Shown: positions 1 through 8,070 of the stretch, one piece after another
Layout of the letters: every line of letters begins with the position of its first letter
Numbering within the stretch: position 1 is the stretch's first letter
Assembly (NCBI RefSeq): GCF_006384975.1
Contig: NZ_CP021645.1
Location: 1,516,001-1,580,000 of the forward strand
Direction: 5' to 3'
Length of the DNA stretch: 64,000 nucleotides
Origin: Pseudomonas oryzihabitans
GTDB taxonomy: Bacteria; Pseudomonadota; Gammaproteobacteria; Pseudomonadales; Pseudomonadaceae
Program-made: the position numbers and the translations under genes
The notes under the pieces: model-generated
Seen by the model: only the letters and a program-made list of their open reading frames with translations
Database searches by the model: none
Told to the model about the DNA's origin: nothing

Positions 1-2
1 TT

Positions 3-1583
3 TCCTTCGGCTCCGGCGCCGACTACCAGAACGCCAAGCAGCAGATTGCCTACGCCTTCCAGGGCGGCCTCGGCCTGCCGACGCCCGATTACTACACCGA
101 GGCCGACTACGCCAAGCTGCGCCAGGCCTATCTCAAGCATGTCGCCCGACTGCTGACCCTCACCGGGGTACCCAAGGCCCAGGCCGCCGCCCAGGCCGAA
201 CTGGTGCTGGCCCTCGAAAGCCGCCTCGCCCGTGCCTCGGTCAAACCGGTGGACCTGCGCAACCCGGAGAACCAGTACCACTACCTGAGCTTCGCCGAGG
301 CGAACCAGGTGACGCCGCATTTCGACTGGCAGGCCTTCTTCGCCAGTCAGGGCGTCCACGGCCAGCAAGGTTTTTCGCTGTCCCAGCCCGGCTTCTTCGC
401 CGAATTCGACCGGATGCTGGCCGATACGCCCATCGAGCAATGGCAGGCCTATCTGCGCGCCCATGTGATCGACGATGCCGCGCCCTGGCTATCCAAGCCC
501 TTCCAGCAGGAAAGCTTCGACTTCAACCAGAAGACCCTGAGTGGCCAGCAGCAGCAGAGCGAACGCTGGAAGCGGGTGCTGCGCGCGGTCAATGGCGCCA
601 TGGGCGAAGGCCTCGGCCAGCTCTATGTACAGGAGCATTTCTCGCCCCAGGCCAAGGCCCGCGCGCAAGAGCTGGTGGACAACGTGATGCAGGCGCTTAG
701 AGCGCGCATCGAGAAACTCGACTGGATGAGCCCCGAGACCAAGCAGAAGGCGTTGGCCAAGTGGGACAGCTTCCTGCCCAAGATCGGCTATCCGGAGCGC
801 TGGCGCGATTGGAGCGGCCTGACGATCAAGCCCCAGAGCTTCTACGCCAACCTGGAAGCCGCCTCGCGCTTCAACTATCGCCATGACCTGGACAAGATCG
901 GCAAGCCCACCGACCGCCAGGAATGGGGCATGCTGCCGCAGACGGTGAACGCCTACTACAGCTCCACCGACAACACCATCAACTTCCCGGCTGCCATCCT
1001 GCAGCCACCGTTCTTCTATGCGGACGGCGACGACGCCATCAACTACGGCGGCATCGGCGCGGTGATCGGGCACGAGGCCAGCCACGGCTTCGACGACCAG
1101 GGCAGCAAGTTCGATGGTGCGGGCAACCAGGTGGACTGGTGGACACCTGCCGATCGGGAGGCCTTCGAGGCCCGGACCGGCAAGCTGGTGGAGCAATTCG
1201 ACAACTACCATCCGCTACCGGACCACCCGGAGCTGCACGTCAACGGCAAGCTGACCCTGGGCGAGAACATCGGCGACCTCGGTGGCATCAACGCCGCCTA
1301 CGATGCCCTGCAACTGGCGCTGGCCAAGCAGCCGGAAGAAGCCCGCAGCAAAATCGATGGCTATACCCAGGAGCAGCGCTTCTTCCTCAACTGGGCGCGG
1401 GTCTGGCGTGGCTCGATCCGCGAAGAGCAGGCACGCCTGTTCCTCAACACCGATCCCCATGCGCCCATGAGATTCCGCGCCATCGGCGCACCGTCCAACA
1501 TGCCGTCCTTCGCTCAGGCGTTCAGTTGCAAGCCAGGCGATGCCATGGTCCGCCCGGACGCCAAGCGGGTGGAGATCTGGTGA
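3..1583 (+). CDS. M13 family zinc metallopeptidase (neprilysin/PepO-like), 5' end missing
   Basis: The reading frame is open from base 3, so the N-terminal part of this roughly 680-residue family lies outside the window. The zinc-binding motif HEASH is encoded at 1071-1085, and the third-ligand motif ENIGD (ExxxD) starts at 1263. The protein ends in Trp (VEIW), as neprilysin-type peptidases usually do. Bacterial M13 enzymes are normally periplasmic or secreted peptidases that cut short peptides; the signal peptide that would confirm this is off the edge. The upstream NAYY segment and the following peptidase fold look intact. It lies 73 bp before the phosphatase-kinase gene and has no evident link to nitrate metabolism. 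Confidence 0.93.
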   Translation, partial: SFGSGADYQNAKQQIAYAFQGGLGLPTPDYYTEADYAKLRQAYLKHVARLLTLTGVPKAQAAAQAELVLALESRLARASVKPVDLRNPENQYHYLSFAEANQVTPHFDWQAFFASQGVHGQQGFSLSQPGFFAEFDRMLADTPIEQWQAYLRAHVIDDAAPWLSKPFQQESFDFNQKTLSGQQQQSERWKRVLRAVNGAMGEGLGQLYVQEHFSPQAKARAQELVDNVMQALRARIEKLDWMSPETKQKALAKWDSFLPKIGYPERWRDWSGLTIKPQSFYANLEAASRFNYRHDLDKIGKPTDRQEWGMLPQTVNAYYSSTDNTINFPAAILQPPFFYADGDDAINYGGIGAVIGHEASHGFDDQGSKFDGAGNQVDWWTPADREAFEARTGKLVEQFDNYHPLPDHPELHVNGKLTLGENIGDLGGINAAYDALQLALAKQPEEARSKIDGYTQEQRFFLNWARVWRGSIREEQARLFLNTDPHAPMRFRAIGAPSNMPSFAQAFSCKPGDAMVRPDAKRVEIW

Positions 1584-1656
1584 TGAACGCGGGGCGCAGC
1601 GACGACGGGTATCGCTTTTGCATCGCCTTGCGTCCCCTCTCTCCGGCGCCCCGCCC

Positions 1657-3327
1657 ATGCCCCTAGAACTCGCCACCGCCGAAGCCAGCGTGACCGGCCC
1701 GCGCAAGGAAAACCAGGATGCCTTGCGCAGCGTCCAGCCCAGTGCGGCGTTGGCGGCGACCAAGGGGCATCTGTTCGCCCTGGCCGATGGTGTCAGCGGC
1801 TGTCCGGATGGCGGACTGGCCGCCCGTGCCACCCTGCAGGCCCTGGCGCTGGATTATTACGCCACGCCGGAGACCTGGCCGGTGGCCCAGGCGCTGGAAC
1901 GGCTGCTGCTGGCGCAGAATCGCTGGCTGCAGGCCGCCGGCAACGGCCAACCCCTACTGACCACCCTGACCGCCCTGGTGATCCGCGGGCGCCGCTACAC
2001 CCTGGCCCATGTCGGCGATTGCCGCGCCTATCGCTGGCACGGCGGGCGACTCACCTGCCTCACCGTCGACCACGTCTGGCAGCAGGCCGGCATGCAGCAT
2101 GTGCTGACCCGTGCGCTGGGTCTGGAAAGCCATCTGGTGGTGGACTTTCGCGAAGGCGAACTGGAAGCCGGCGAGACCCTGCTGCTGGTGAGCGACGGCG
2201 TCTGGGCGGCGCTGGGTGAGGACAGCATGAGGCGCATCCTCGCCGATGCCGGAGCGGACCTGGAGGCGACCGCCCAGGCACTGGTGGCCGGCGCCCTGCA
2301 TGCCGGCGGCCAGGACAACGCCAGTGCCCTGCTGGTGCGGGTCGACCAGCTACCCGATGTCTCCCTGGCCGATACCCTCGCCAGCGCCGATACCTGGCCC
2401 GCCCTGCCGGCCCTGCGACCCGGACAGCAATTCGAAGGCTGGACGGTGCTCGAACGCCTGGCCGAATCGCGCCAGTCGCTGCTCTACCGGGTAGAGGACG
2501 AGAGCGGTCGCCACTGGCTGCTCAAGACCCTGCCAGCGGCCTTGCAACACGACACCCTCGCCGGCCATGCGCTGCTGATGGAGGAATGGTTTCTGCGCCG
2601 CGTGGCCGGGCGCGCCTTCGTCGAGGTGCATCCGCTACCGCGCCGCGCGCACCTTTATTTCGTCCAGCGGGAGTATCCCGGGCGCACCCTGGCGCAACAG
2701 CTGCACAGCGATGGGCCGCTGGCGCTGGCGGAGTGGCTGGACGTCGCCTCCCGCCTCTTGCGCGCCCTGGGCCAACTGCATCGCCGCAACATCCTGCACC
2801 GCGACATCAAGCCGGATAACCTCCACCGCGGCACGGATGGCGAATTGCGCCTGCTGGACTTCGGCCTGGCCTATTGCCCGCAACTGTCCCAAGACCTGCA
2901 GGATACCCCCGGCACCCCTAGCTATCGGGCTCCCGAGTCCTTCGACGGCGCCGCCCCGAGTCCGACCCAGGATCTCTATGCCGCCGGGGTGACGCTCTAC
3001 GAATTGCTCACCGGCAGCTATCCCTACGGTGAGGTCGAACCCTTCCAGCGACCGCGCTTCGGCACCCCTGCCAGCGTGCTGCGTCGCCGCCCCGATGTGC
3101 CGACCTGGCTGGAAGACTGGTTGCAACGCGCCGTAGCAGTGACACCCGAAGAGCGCTTCGAGACCGCCGAGGAGGCGCTGCTGCTGCTCGAACAGGGCGA
3201 ACGCCAACCCGCCGCGCGCGCCCTGCCCCTGCTGCAGCGTAATCCGTTACGTACCTGGCAGACCGTGGCGGCCCTGTCCCTCGCCGCCAATCTGGCGATC
3301 CTCCTGTTCTGGCTCTATCGCCACTGA
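1657..3327 (+). CDS. PP2C-type phosphatase fused to a Ser/Thr protein kinase, C-terminal membrane anchor
   Basis: A 556-residue fusion. Residues ~1-235 form a PP2C phosphatase: the motifs ENQDAL, ALADGVSG, HVGDCRAY, LVSDGVW and GGQDNAS supply the metal-binding aspartates. Residues ~255-520 form a Hanks-type kinase: an ATP lysine in LLKTLP, the catalytic loop HRDIKPDNL near residue 380, DFGLAY near 400 and an APE motif. The last ~20 residues are a hydrophobic helix ending in WLYRH, so both domains probably face the cytoplasm. A similar phosphatase-kinase gene sits in the nitrate assimilation locus of P. aeruginosa (from memory). Start chosen at ATG 1657, where PP2C homology begins; an in-frame extension back to 1540 overlaps the peptidase gene. 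Its substrate is unknown; a role in nitrate control is inferred from position only. Confidence 0.88.
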   Translation: MPLELATAEASVTGPRKENQDALRSVQPSAALAATKGHLFALADGVSGCPDGGLAARATLQALALDYYATPETWPVAQALERLLLAQNRWLQAAGNGQPLLTTLTALVIRGRRYTLAHVGDCRAYRWHGGRLTCLTVDHVWQQAGMQHVLTRALGLESHLVVDFREGELEAGETLLLVSDGVWAALGEDSMRRILADAGADLEATAQALVAGALHAGGQDNASALLVRVDQLPDVSLADTLASADTWPALPALRPGQQFEGWTVLERLAESRQSLLYRVEDESGRHWLLKTLPAALQHDTLAGHALLMEEWFLRRVAGRAFVEVHPLPRRAHLYFVQREYPGRTLAQQLHSDGPLALAEWLDVASRLLRALGQLHRRNILHRDIKPDNLHRGTDGELRLLDFGLAYCPQLSQDLQDTPGTPSYRAPESFDGAAPSPTQDLYAAGVTLYELLTGSYPYGEVEPFQRPRFGTPASVLRRRPDVPTWLEDWLQRAVAVTPEERFETAEEALLLLEQGERQPAARALPLLQRNPLRTWQTVAALSLAANLAILLFWLYRH

Positions 3328-3385
3328 TGCCAGGCTGGAGCAGCTTTTGCAGGCCACTGGCCAGCGCCCCGTTCGAGCCCCCGTC

Positions 3386-4630
3386 ATGTCCGATCGCCAG
3401 ATGCCCCCCGCCCTGCGTTTCATGCTGGCGGCCCGTCGCTGTGAATTGCAGCACCTGGAAGGCCTTGCCCTGACCTGCGAGCTGGTGGAAGGCGCCAGTG
3501 CCCTGGTGCACGACCTGCAGCGTGAGCGTGGCTTCAGCAATATCCTGCTGGGCACCGGCAATGATCGCTATCGCACCGCGCTGGAGCAGCACTCCACCAC
3601 TGCACGCGGCAGCGAGGCCCGGCTGCGCGACTGGCTGGATGCACTCGACGCCAGCGTCGCCCAGGATCGGCCCCGGCTGCTCAACCGCATCGCCTGCGTC
3701 CTGCATCTGCTCGATGGCCTGCCGAGTCTGAGACGCGGCATAGTCGAACGGCGGGTGGCGATGCAGGCGGCCACCACCGCCTTCTCGCACCTGATCGCTG
3801 GTCTGCTGGCGGTCATCTTCGAGGCCGCCGACACCGCCAGTGACCCCGGCCTGACCCGCGCCCTGGTGGCACTGTTCAACTTCATGCAGGGCAAGGAGCT
3901 GGCCGGGCAAGCCCGGGCGACCGGGGTGGTCGGCTTCACCCAAGGCCACTTCGACGCCAGCCTGCTCGCCCGGCTCGGCGAGCTGGACAGCAGCCAGTCC
4001 CGCTGTTTCGAAGGTTTCCTCACCCACGCCGATGCCGAGGCGCTGCAGCGCTGGGATGAGGTGCAGCGCTGCCCGTCCCGCGTGCAGATCGAGCGGCTGC
4101 GCGAGGTCGCCCGGCGGACCTCGGCCAACGCCCGGGTGGAGCCGGCGCTCGCCGAGCTCTGGTTCGAACTCAACACCCGCCGCCTGGATGCCATGCAGAC
4201 GGTCGCCCAGCACCTGGTGGCGGAGTTGCGGACGCGTTGCGCGGCGAGCATAGACACCGCCCAGGCCGATCTGGACAGTCACCGCAAGTTGTCGCGGCGA
4301 CTCGCCGAGCTGGAACGCGATCCGGGCCAGCCGCTGCTGTTCAGCCTCGCGGCCCAGCCGGTCGGGGAGACCCGACCAGGCGAGCCTTCCCCAGGAATTC
4401 TCGACCTGCTCCATGCCCAGACGCGGCGGCTGCACGAAGTCGAGGCGGAATTGCAGGAGACCCGCCAATCCTTGGCCGAGCGCAAGTTACTGGAGCGCGC
4501 CAAGCAACGCCTCATGCAGCAACTGGCGCTGCCCGAGGCCGAAGCCCACCAGCATCTGCAGCAGCTGGCGATGCACAGTGGCCTACCCCTGCCGGAAGTG
4601 GTGCGGCAGGTATTGGCGCAACCTCGTTAG
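3386..4630 (+). CDS. nasR: Nitrate/nitrite-sensing NIT-ANTAR antiterminator (NasR-like)
   Basis: A 414-residue soluble regulator. The N-terminal ~300 residues form a NIT sensor domain, with the typical helical LVEGASALVHDLQRERGFSN region and a long all-helical body. The last ~55 residues form an ANTAR RNA-binding domain (AERKLLERAKQRLMQQL, then a three-helix end). In Klebsiella, NasR binds nitrate or nitrite and prevents termination in the nas operon leader RNA. The likely target here lies just downstream: a leader terminator in front of nrtA, with a second one in front of cobA. Start: ATG 3386 begins just before recognisable homology; a TTG at 3347 with a good GGAG six bases upstream is a serious alternative. 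Only 19-58 bp separate it from the kinase gene, so the two are probably co-transcribed. Confidence 0.9.
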   Translation: MSDRQMPPALRFMLAARRCELQHLEGLALTCELVEGASALVHDLQRERGFSNILLGTGNDRYRTALEQHSTTARGSEARLRDWLDALDASVAQDRPRLLNRIACVLHLLDGLPSLRRGIVERRVAMQAATTAFSHLIAGLLAVIFEAADTASDPGLTRALVALFNFMQGKELAGQARATGVVGFTQGHFDASLLARLGELDSSQSRCFEGFLTHADAEALQRWDEVQRCPSRVQIERLREVARRTSANARVEPALAELWFELNTRRLDAMQTVAQHLVAELRTRCAASIDTAQADLDSHRKLSRRLAELERDPGQPLLFSLAAQPVGETRPGEPSPGILDLLHAQTRRLHEVEAELQETRQSLAERKLLERAKQRLMQQLALPEAEAHQHLQQLAMHSGLPLPEVVRQVLAQPR

Positions 4631-4650
4631 GTTCTTTTCGTACAGAACCT
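4629..4650. other. Inverted repeat over the nasR stop codon
   Basis: AGGTTCT and AGAACCT form perfect 7-bp arms around an 8-base spacer, overlapping the nasR stop. There is no T-run after it, so it is not a convincing intrinsic terminator. It could stabilise the mRNA end or be an operator; function unknown. Confidence 0.4.
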
Positions 4651-4663
4651 AGTACAGCCCATC

Positions 4664-4682
4664 GTGCGCCCGGACGGCGCAC
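4664..4682. promoter_or_regulatory. Inverted repeat ~75 bp upstream of the nrtA sigma-54 promoter
   Basis: GTGCGCC-N5-GGCGCAC is a perfect 7-bp inverted repeat about 100-118 bp before the predicted transcription start. That is a usual distance for an enhancer site of a sigma-54 activator such as NtrC. It does not match the NtrC consensus (GCAC...GTGC order) well, so this is a positional inference only. Confidence 0.3.
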
Positions 4683-4753
4683 ACCGAGCGGAATTCGCCC
4701 CGCCGCTGTGCGCGCCCCAGCCTCTTATCCCCGCCAAAGGCGCTATTCAGCGC

Positions 4754-4770
4754 TTGGCACGGTCCCTGCA
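4754..4770 (+). promoter_or_regulatory. Sigma-54 (RpoN) promoter for nrtABD
   Basis: TTGGCACGGTCCCTGCA has GG at 4756-4757 and GC at 4768-4769 with exactly ten bases between, and the flanking bases match the -24/-12 consensus (YTGGCACG-N4-YTGCW). The predicted start is near 4781, immediately before the leader hairpins. Nitrate assimilation operons are commonly RpoN/NtrC dependent. Confidence 0.75.
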
Positions 4771-4781
4771 ATTGCCCTAGC

Positions 4782-4797
4782 GAGCGATTTTTCGCTC
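4782..4797 (+). promoter_or_regulatory. First hairpin of the nrtA leader
   Basis: GAGCG and CGCTC form a 5-bp stem around ATTTTT (or 6 bp with a TTTT loop). It lies at the very 5' end of the predicted transcript, where ANTAR proteins bind paired hexaloop hairpins. The loop has A at position 1 but not the G at position 4 expected for an ANTAR target. Confidence 0.45.
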
Positions 4798-4811
4798 CCA
4801 CAGAACACCCC

Positions 4812-4825
4812 GGACGACGGCGTCC
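4812..4825 (+). promoter_or_regulatory. Second leader hairpin, mutually exclusive with the nrtA terminator
   Basis: GGAC and GTCC flank the six bases GACGGC (G at position 4). Its 3' half (4818-4825) is also the start of the 5' arm of the terminator at 4818-4860, so both structures cannot form at once. This is the overlap expected of an antiterminator stabilised by NasR. The core ACGGC is shared with the loop in the cobA leader. Confidence 0.5.
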
Positions 4826-4867
4826 ACCCTCGCAGCCACGGCTGCCGAGAGTGGATGCCGTTTTTTT
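4818..4867 (+). terminator. Intrinsic leader terminator in front of nrtA
   Basis: CGGCGTCCAC at 4818-4827 pairs with GTGGATGCCG at 4851-4860. An inner GCAGC/GCTGC stem closes a CACG loop, and seven T follow at 4861-4867. It sits upstream of the gene it would block, between promoter and coding region, so it is best read as a regulated attenuator. Confidence 0.88.
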
Positions 4868-4891
4868 ATGCCCGAGAAAAAGGATAGGACG

Positions 4892-6217
4892 ATGGACGAC
4901 AGCTCCCGTAACGATGACCAGGCCGGTCGTGGACTCCCCCGCCGCAGTTTCCTCAAGCAGTCGCTCGGCGTGCTCGGTGCCGGTGCTGCCCTCGGTCTGC
5001 TGCCACCCGGTCTCAGGTCCGCCGCCTGGGCGGCCGGCAGCGACGCCGTGGAAACCACCAAGGCCAAGCTCGGCTTCATCGCCCTCACCGATGCCGCGCC
5101 GCTGTTCGTGGCCGACGAGCTGGGGCTGTTCGCCAAGTACGGCATGACCGAGGTGGAGGTGCTCAAGCAATCCTCCTGGGGCACGACCCGCGACAACCTA
5201 GTACTGGGCTCGGCCGCCAACGGCATCGATGGCGCCCATATCCTCACGCCCATGGTCTATCACCTGGCCTCCGGCAAGATCACCCCCAACGGCCAGCCGC
5301 TGCCGATGGCGCTGCTGGCCCGGCTCAACGTCGACGGTCAAGGCATCTCCCTGTCCAACGAGTACAAGGACCAGAAGATCGGCCTCGACGCCAGCGGCTT
5401 CAAGAGCGCCCTGGCCGCCCGCCAGGCCGCCGGCAAGAAGACCTCGGCCGCCATGACCTTCCCCGGCGGCACCCACGATCTGTGGATTCGCTACTGGCTG
5501 GCGGCCAACGGCATCAACCCGAACCAGGACACCACTACCCTGGTGGTGCCGCCGGCGCAGATGGTGGCCAACATGAAGGTGGGCAACATGGACGCCTTCT
5601 GCGTGGGCGAGCCCTGGAACGCCCAACTGGTCAAGCAGAACATCGGCTACAGCGCCCTGACCACCGGCGAGCTTTGGGCCAATCATCCGGAGAAGGCCCT
5701 GGCCCTGCGCGGCGACTATGTCCAGGCCAACCCCAAGGCCACCGTGGCGCTGCTCAAGGCGGTGCTGGAAGCCCAGCAATACTGCGAGGCAGCGGCCAAC
5801 AAGGCCAAAGTAGCCGAGATATGCGCCAAGCGCCGCTGGATCGGCGCACCCGCCGAAGACGTGGTCGGCCGCCTGCAGGGCACCTTCGACTACGGTAATG
5901 GCCGGGTGGTGCAGAACAGTCCGCACCTGATGAAGTTCTGGAGCGAGCACGCCTCCTTCCCCTACCAGAGCCATGACCTCTGGTTCATCACCGAGAACCA
6001 GCGCTGGGGCTACCTGCCTGGCGATCTGGATGCCCAGGGCCTGATCGCCCAGGTGAACCGTGCCGACCTCTGGCGCGAAGCGGCGGCGGCCATCGGCGTA
6101 CCGGCTGGCGACATCCCCACCGGCAACTCGCGCGGCCGGGAGACCTTCTTCGACGGCAAGGTGTTCGACCCCGCCGATCCCAAGGCCTATCTCGCCAGCC
6201 TGACGCTCAAGGCCTGA
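4892..6217 (+). CDS. nrtA: Nitrate ABC transporter substrate-binding protein (NrtA/CmpA family, Tat-exported)
   Basis: A 441-residue binding protein of the NrtA/CmpA/NasF family that captures nitrate (possibly nitrite) in the periplasm. The N-terminus carries a twin-arginine signal, RRSFLK at residues 17-22, followed by a hydrophobic stretch ending in SAAWAAG. The mature protein shows the family's GTTRDNLVLGSA and FPGGTHDLWIRYWL segments. Start: ATG 4868 directly abuts the terminator T-run and has no ribosome site, whereas ATG 4892 has AAGGA seven bases upstream. First gene of nrtA-nrtB-nrtD; expression should depend on the sigma-54 promoter and on readthrough of the leader terminator. Bicarbonate binding (CmpA type) is the main alternative; the nitrate regulator and cobA alongside argue for nitrate. 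Confidence 0.93.
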   Translation: MDDSSRNDDQAGRGLPRRSFLKQSLGVLGAGAALGLLPPGLRSAAWAAGSDAVETTKAKLGFIALTDAAPLFVADELGLFAKYGMTEVEVLKQSSWGTTRDNLVLGSAANGIDGAHILTPMVYHLASGKITPNGQPLPMALLARLNVDGQGISLSNEYKDQKIGLDASGFKSALAARQAAGKKTSAAMTFPGGTHDLWIRYWLAANGINPNQDTTTLVVPPAQMVANMKVGNMDAFCVGEPWNAQLVKQNIGYSALTTGELWANHPEKALALRGDYVQANPKATVALLKAVLEAQQYCEAAANKAKVAEICAKRRWIGAPAEDVVGRLQGTFDYGNGRVVQNSPHLMKFWSEHASFPYQSHDLWFITENQRWGYLPGDLDAQGLIAQVNRADLWREAAAAIGVPAGDIPTGNSRGRETFFDGKVFDPADPKAYLASLTLKA

Positions 6218-6246
6218 CGTCCACCATCCTCACAGGAGTGCCGCCC

Positions 6247-7092
6247 ATGAACGCCCATACCCGGCCGCCCAAGGCCCTCGCGACCTTTCGCCCGCAGACC
6301 CGGCTGCGTCGTCTCACCCAGCAGGTGCTGCGCAATGGCCTGCCGCCGCTGGTGGTGGGCGCCCTGCTGCTGATCGTCTGGCAATTGCTGTGCAGCCGCC
6401 CCGGCGCGGCCCTGCCGCCGCCGAGCCAGGTGGTCAGCGACACCTGGGAGCTGATCACCCAGCCCTTCTACGACAATGGCGGCAACGACGTGGGGATGGC
6501 CTGGCAGCTGCTCGCCAGCCTCGAACGGGTCGCCTATGGCTACCTGATGGCCGCGGTGGTGGGCATCGCCCTGGGGGTACTGGTCGGCCAATCGGCCTGG
6601 GCCATGCGCGGTCTCGATCCGCTGTTCCAGATCCTCCGTACCGTGCCGCCACTGGCCTGGCTGCCGCTGTCCCTGGCCGGCTTCAAGGACAGCCACCCCT
6701 CGGCACTGTTCGTCATCTTCATCACCGCCATCTGGCCGATCATCATCAATACCTCGGTGGGCATCCGCAACATCCCCGAGGACTACCGCAACGTGGCGCG
6801 GGTGCTGCGCCTGAACGGCTGGGAATACTTCCAGAAGATCATGCTGCCGGCGGCGGCGCCCTACATCTTCTCCGGTCTGCGCATCGGCGTCGGCCTGTCG
6901 TGGCTGGCCATCATCGCCGCCGAGATGCTGATCGGCGGCGTCGGCATCGGCTTCTTCATCTGGGATGCCTGGAACGCCTCGCGCATCAGCGACATCATCC
7001 TGGCGCTGGTCTACGTCGGCGTCATCGGCTTCCTGCTCGACCGGTTGGTGGCCCTCATCGGCCGGCTGGTCACCCGCGGCACCGCGAACTAG
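6247..7092 (+). CDS. nrtB: Nitrate ABC transporter permease
   Basis: A 281-residue inner-membrane permease of the NrtB/SsuC type. It has several hydrophobic segments (near residues 33-50, 97-115, 150-175, 210-235, 250-270). The EAA loop, which contacts the ATPase, is visible as EDYRNVARVLRLNGWEYFQK followed by IMLPAAAPYI. Start ATG 6247 has AGGAG eight bases upstream; a GTG at 6238 lies inside that ribosome site and was rejected. Lies 29 bp after nrtA and 11 bp before the ATPase gene, in one operon. Confidence 0.93.
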   Translation: MNAHTRPPKALATFRPQTRLRRLTQQVLRNGLPPLVVGALLLIVWQLLCSRPGAALPPPSQVVSDTWELITQPFYDNGGNDVGMAWQLLASLERVAYGYLMAAVVGIALGVLVGQSAWAMRGLDPLFQILRTVPPLAWLPLSLAGFKDSHPSALFVIFITAIWPIIINTSVGIRNIPEDYRNVARVLRLNGWEYFQKIMLPAAAPYIFSGLRIGVGLSWLAIIAAEMLIGGVGIGFFIWDAWNASRISDIILALVYVGVIGFLLDRLVALIGRLVTRGTAN

Positions 7093-7103
7093 AGGACTCC
7101 CCC

Positions 7104-7904
7104 ATGGCCAAGCCCTACCTGAGCATCGAGCACGTCGACAAGAGTTTTACCCGCAACGGCATGACCTCCACGGTGCTGCGCGACGTCAACCTCAAGATCG
7201 AACGCGGCGAATACATCTCCATCATCGGCCACTCCGGCTGCGGCAAGTCGACGGTGCTCAACATCGTTGCCGGGTTGATCGAGCCTACCTCCGGCTCGAT
7301 CCTGCTGGAGAACCGCGAGGTCCGCGGCCCCGGTCCGGAACGCAGCCTGGTGTTCCAGAACCACTCGCTGCTGCCCTGGCTGACCGTCTACGAGAACGTC
7401 GCCCTGGCGGTGGACAAGGTGTTCAAACACACCAAGAACAAGGCCGAGCGCCACGCCTGGACGCTGCACAACCTGGACATGGTCAACATGAGCCATGCCC
7501 TGCACAAGAGACCCAGCGAGATCTCCGGCGGCATGAAGCAGCGCGTCGGCATCGCCCGTGCCCTGGCCATGGAGCCCAAGGTGCTGCTCCTGGACGAGCC
7601 CTTCGGCGCCCTGGACGCCCTCACCCGGGCGCACCTGCAGGACGAGGTGATGCGTATCCAGAGCGAATTGCACAACACGGTGATGATGATCACCCACGAC
7701 GTGGACGAGGCGGTGCTGCTGTCGGATCGGATCGTCATGATGACCAACGGCCCGGCCGCCACCATTGGCGAGATCCTCACCATCGACCTGCCGCGCCCAC
7801 GCGATCGCATCACCCTGGTGGACGACCCGCGCTACAACTTCTATCGCCATGCGGTACTGAGCTTCCTCTACGAAAAGCACGGCCATCCCGGCGCCGTGGC
7901 CTGA
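7104..7904 (+). CDS. nrtD: Nitrate ABC transporter ATP-binding protein
   Basis: A 266-residue ATPase with Walker A GHSGCGKST, Q-loop QNHSLLPW, signature ISGGMKQR, Walker B VLLLDEPFGALDA and the switch histidine in MITHDVDEA. It energises NrtB. It is a single-domain ATPase like NrtD or Klebsiella NasD and lacks the NrtA-like C-terminal sensor domain of cyanobacterial NrtC. Start ATG 7104 follows GAGGA in a short 11-bp gap. A strong hairpin directly after the stop ends the operon. Confidence 0.93.
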   Translation: MAKPYLSIEHVDKSFTRNGMTSTVLRDVNLKIERGEYISIIGHSGCGKSTVLNIVAGLIEPTSGSILLENREVRGPGPERSLVFQNHSLLPWLTVYENVALAVDKVFKHTKNKAERHAWTLHNLDMVNMSHALHKRPSEISGGMKQRVGIARALAMEPKVLLLDEPFGALDALTRAHLQDEVMRIQSELHNTVMMITHDVDEAVLLSDRIVMMTNGPAATIGEILTIDLPRPRDRITLVDDPRYNFYRHAVLSFLYEKHGHPGAVA

Positions 7905-7910
7905 GCCGCC

Positions 7911-7953
7911 GCCCTCTTTTGAGGCACTCCGCCTTGAAAGAGGGCAGCCTTTC
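7911..7953 (+). terminator. Terminator-like hairpin after nrtABD
   Basis: A 15-bp stem (two G-T pairs) pairs 7911-7925 with 7931-7945 around the loop ACTCC, six bases after the nrtD stop. The following tract (CAGCCTTTCT) is only weakly T-rich, so termination may be partial. It separates nrtABD from cobA, which has its own promoter. Confidence 0.65.
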
Positions 7954-7997
7954 TCCGCTACCGGCCAGGAAACCCCAGCAAATCGGGGCTCGAACAC

Positions 7998-8014
7998 CTG
8001 GCATGAAGCCTGCA
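7998..8014 (+). promoter_or_regulatory. Sigma-54 (RpoN) promoter for cobA
   Basis: CTGGCATGAAGCCTGCA has GG at 8000-8001 and GC at 8012-8013 with ten bases between and consensus flanks. The predicted start is near 8025, so the transcript opens with the hairpin at 8033-8058. The architecture copies that of nrtA. Confidence 0.72.
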
Positions 8015-8032
8015 AATCCCTAGGCAACATAG

Positions 8033-8058
8033 GTCTTTCTTCAACGGCGAGGAAAGAC
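8033..8058 (+). promoter_or_regulatory. Hexaloop hairpin in the cobA leader, candidate ANTAR (NasR) binding site
   Basis: A ten-bp stem (8033-8042 with 8049-8058, one G-T pair) closes the six-base loop AACGGC. ANTAR regulators recognise hexaloops with A at position 1 and G at position 4, and this loop has both. It sits within ~10 bases of the predicted transcript start and 12 bases before an intrinsic terminator. I see only one convincing hairpin here; a preceding CCTA/TAGG pairing is weak. Confidence 0.62.
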
Positions 8059-8070
8059 GCTTCAGGACAA

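Noticed and set aside
1540..1656. 39-codon N-terminal extension of the phosphatase-kinase
   Set aside because: Overlaps the peptidase gene and precedes the PP2C fold.
3008..4468. Minus-strand frame of 486 codons
   Set aside because: Antisense shadow of the kinase and nasR genes, with low-complexity Gly/Gln/His-rich composition.
4868..4891. ATG 4868 as the nrtA start
   Set aside because: It abuts the terminator T-run and has no ribosome site; ATG 4892 has AAGGA and keeps the Tat signal.
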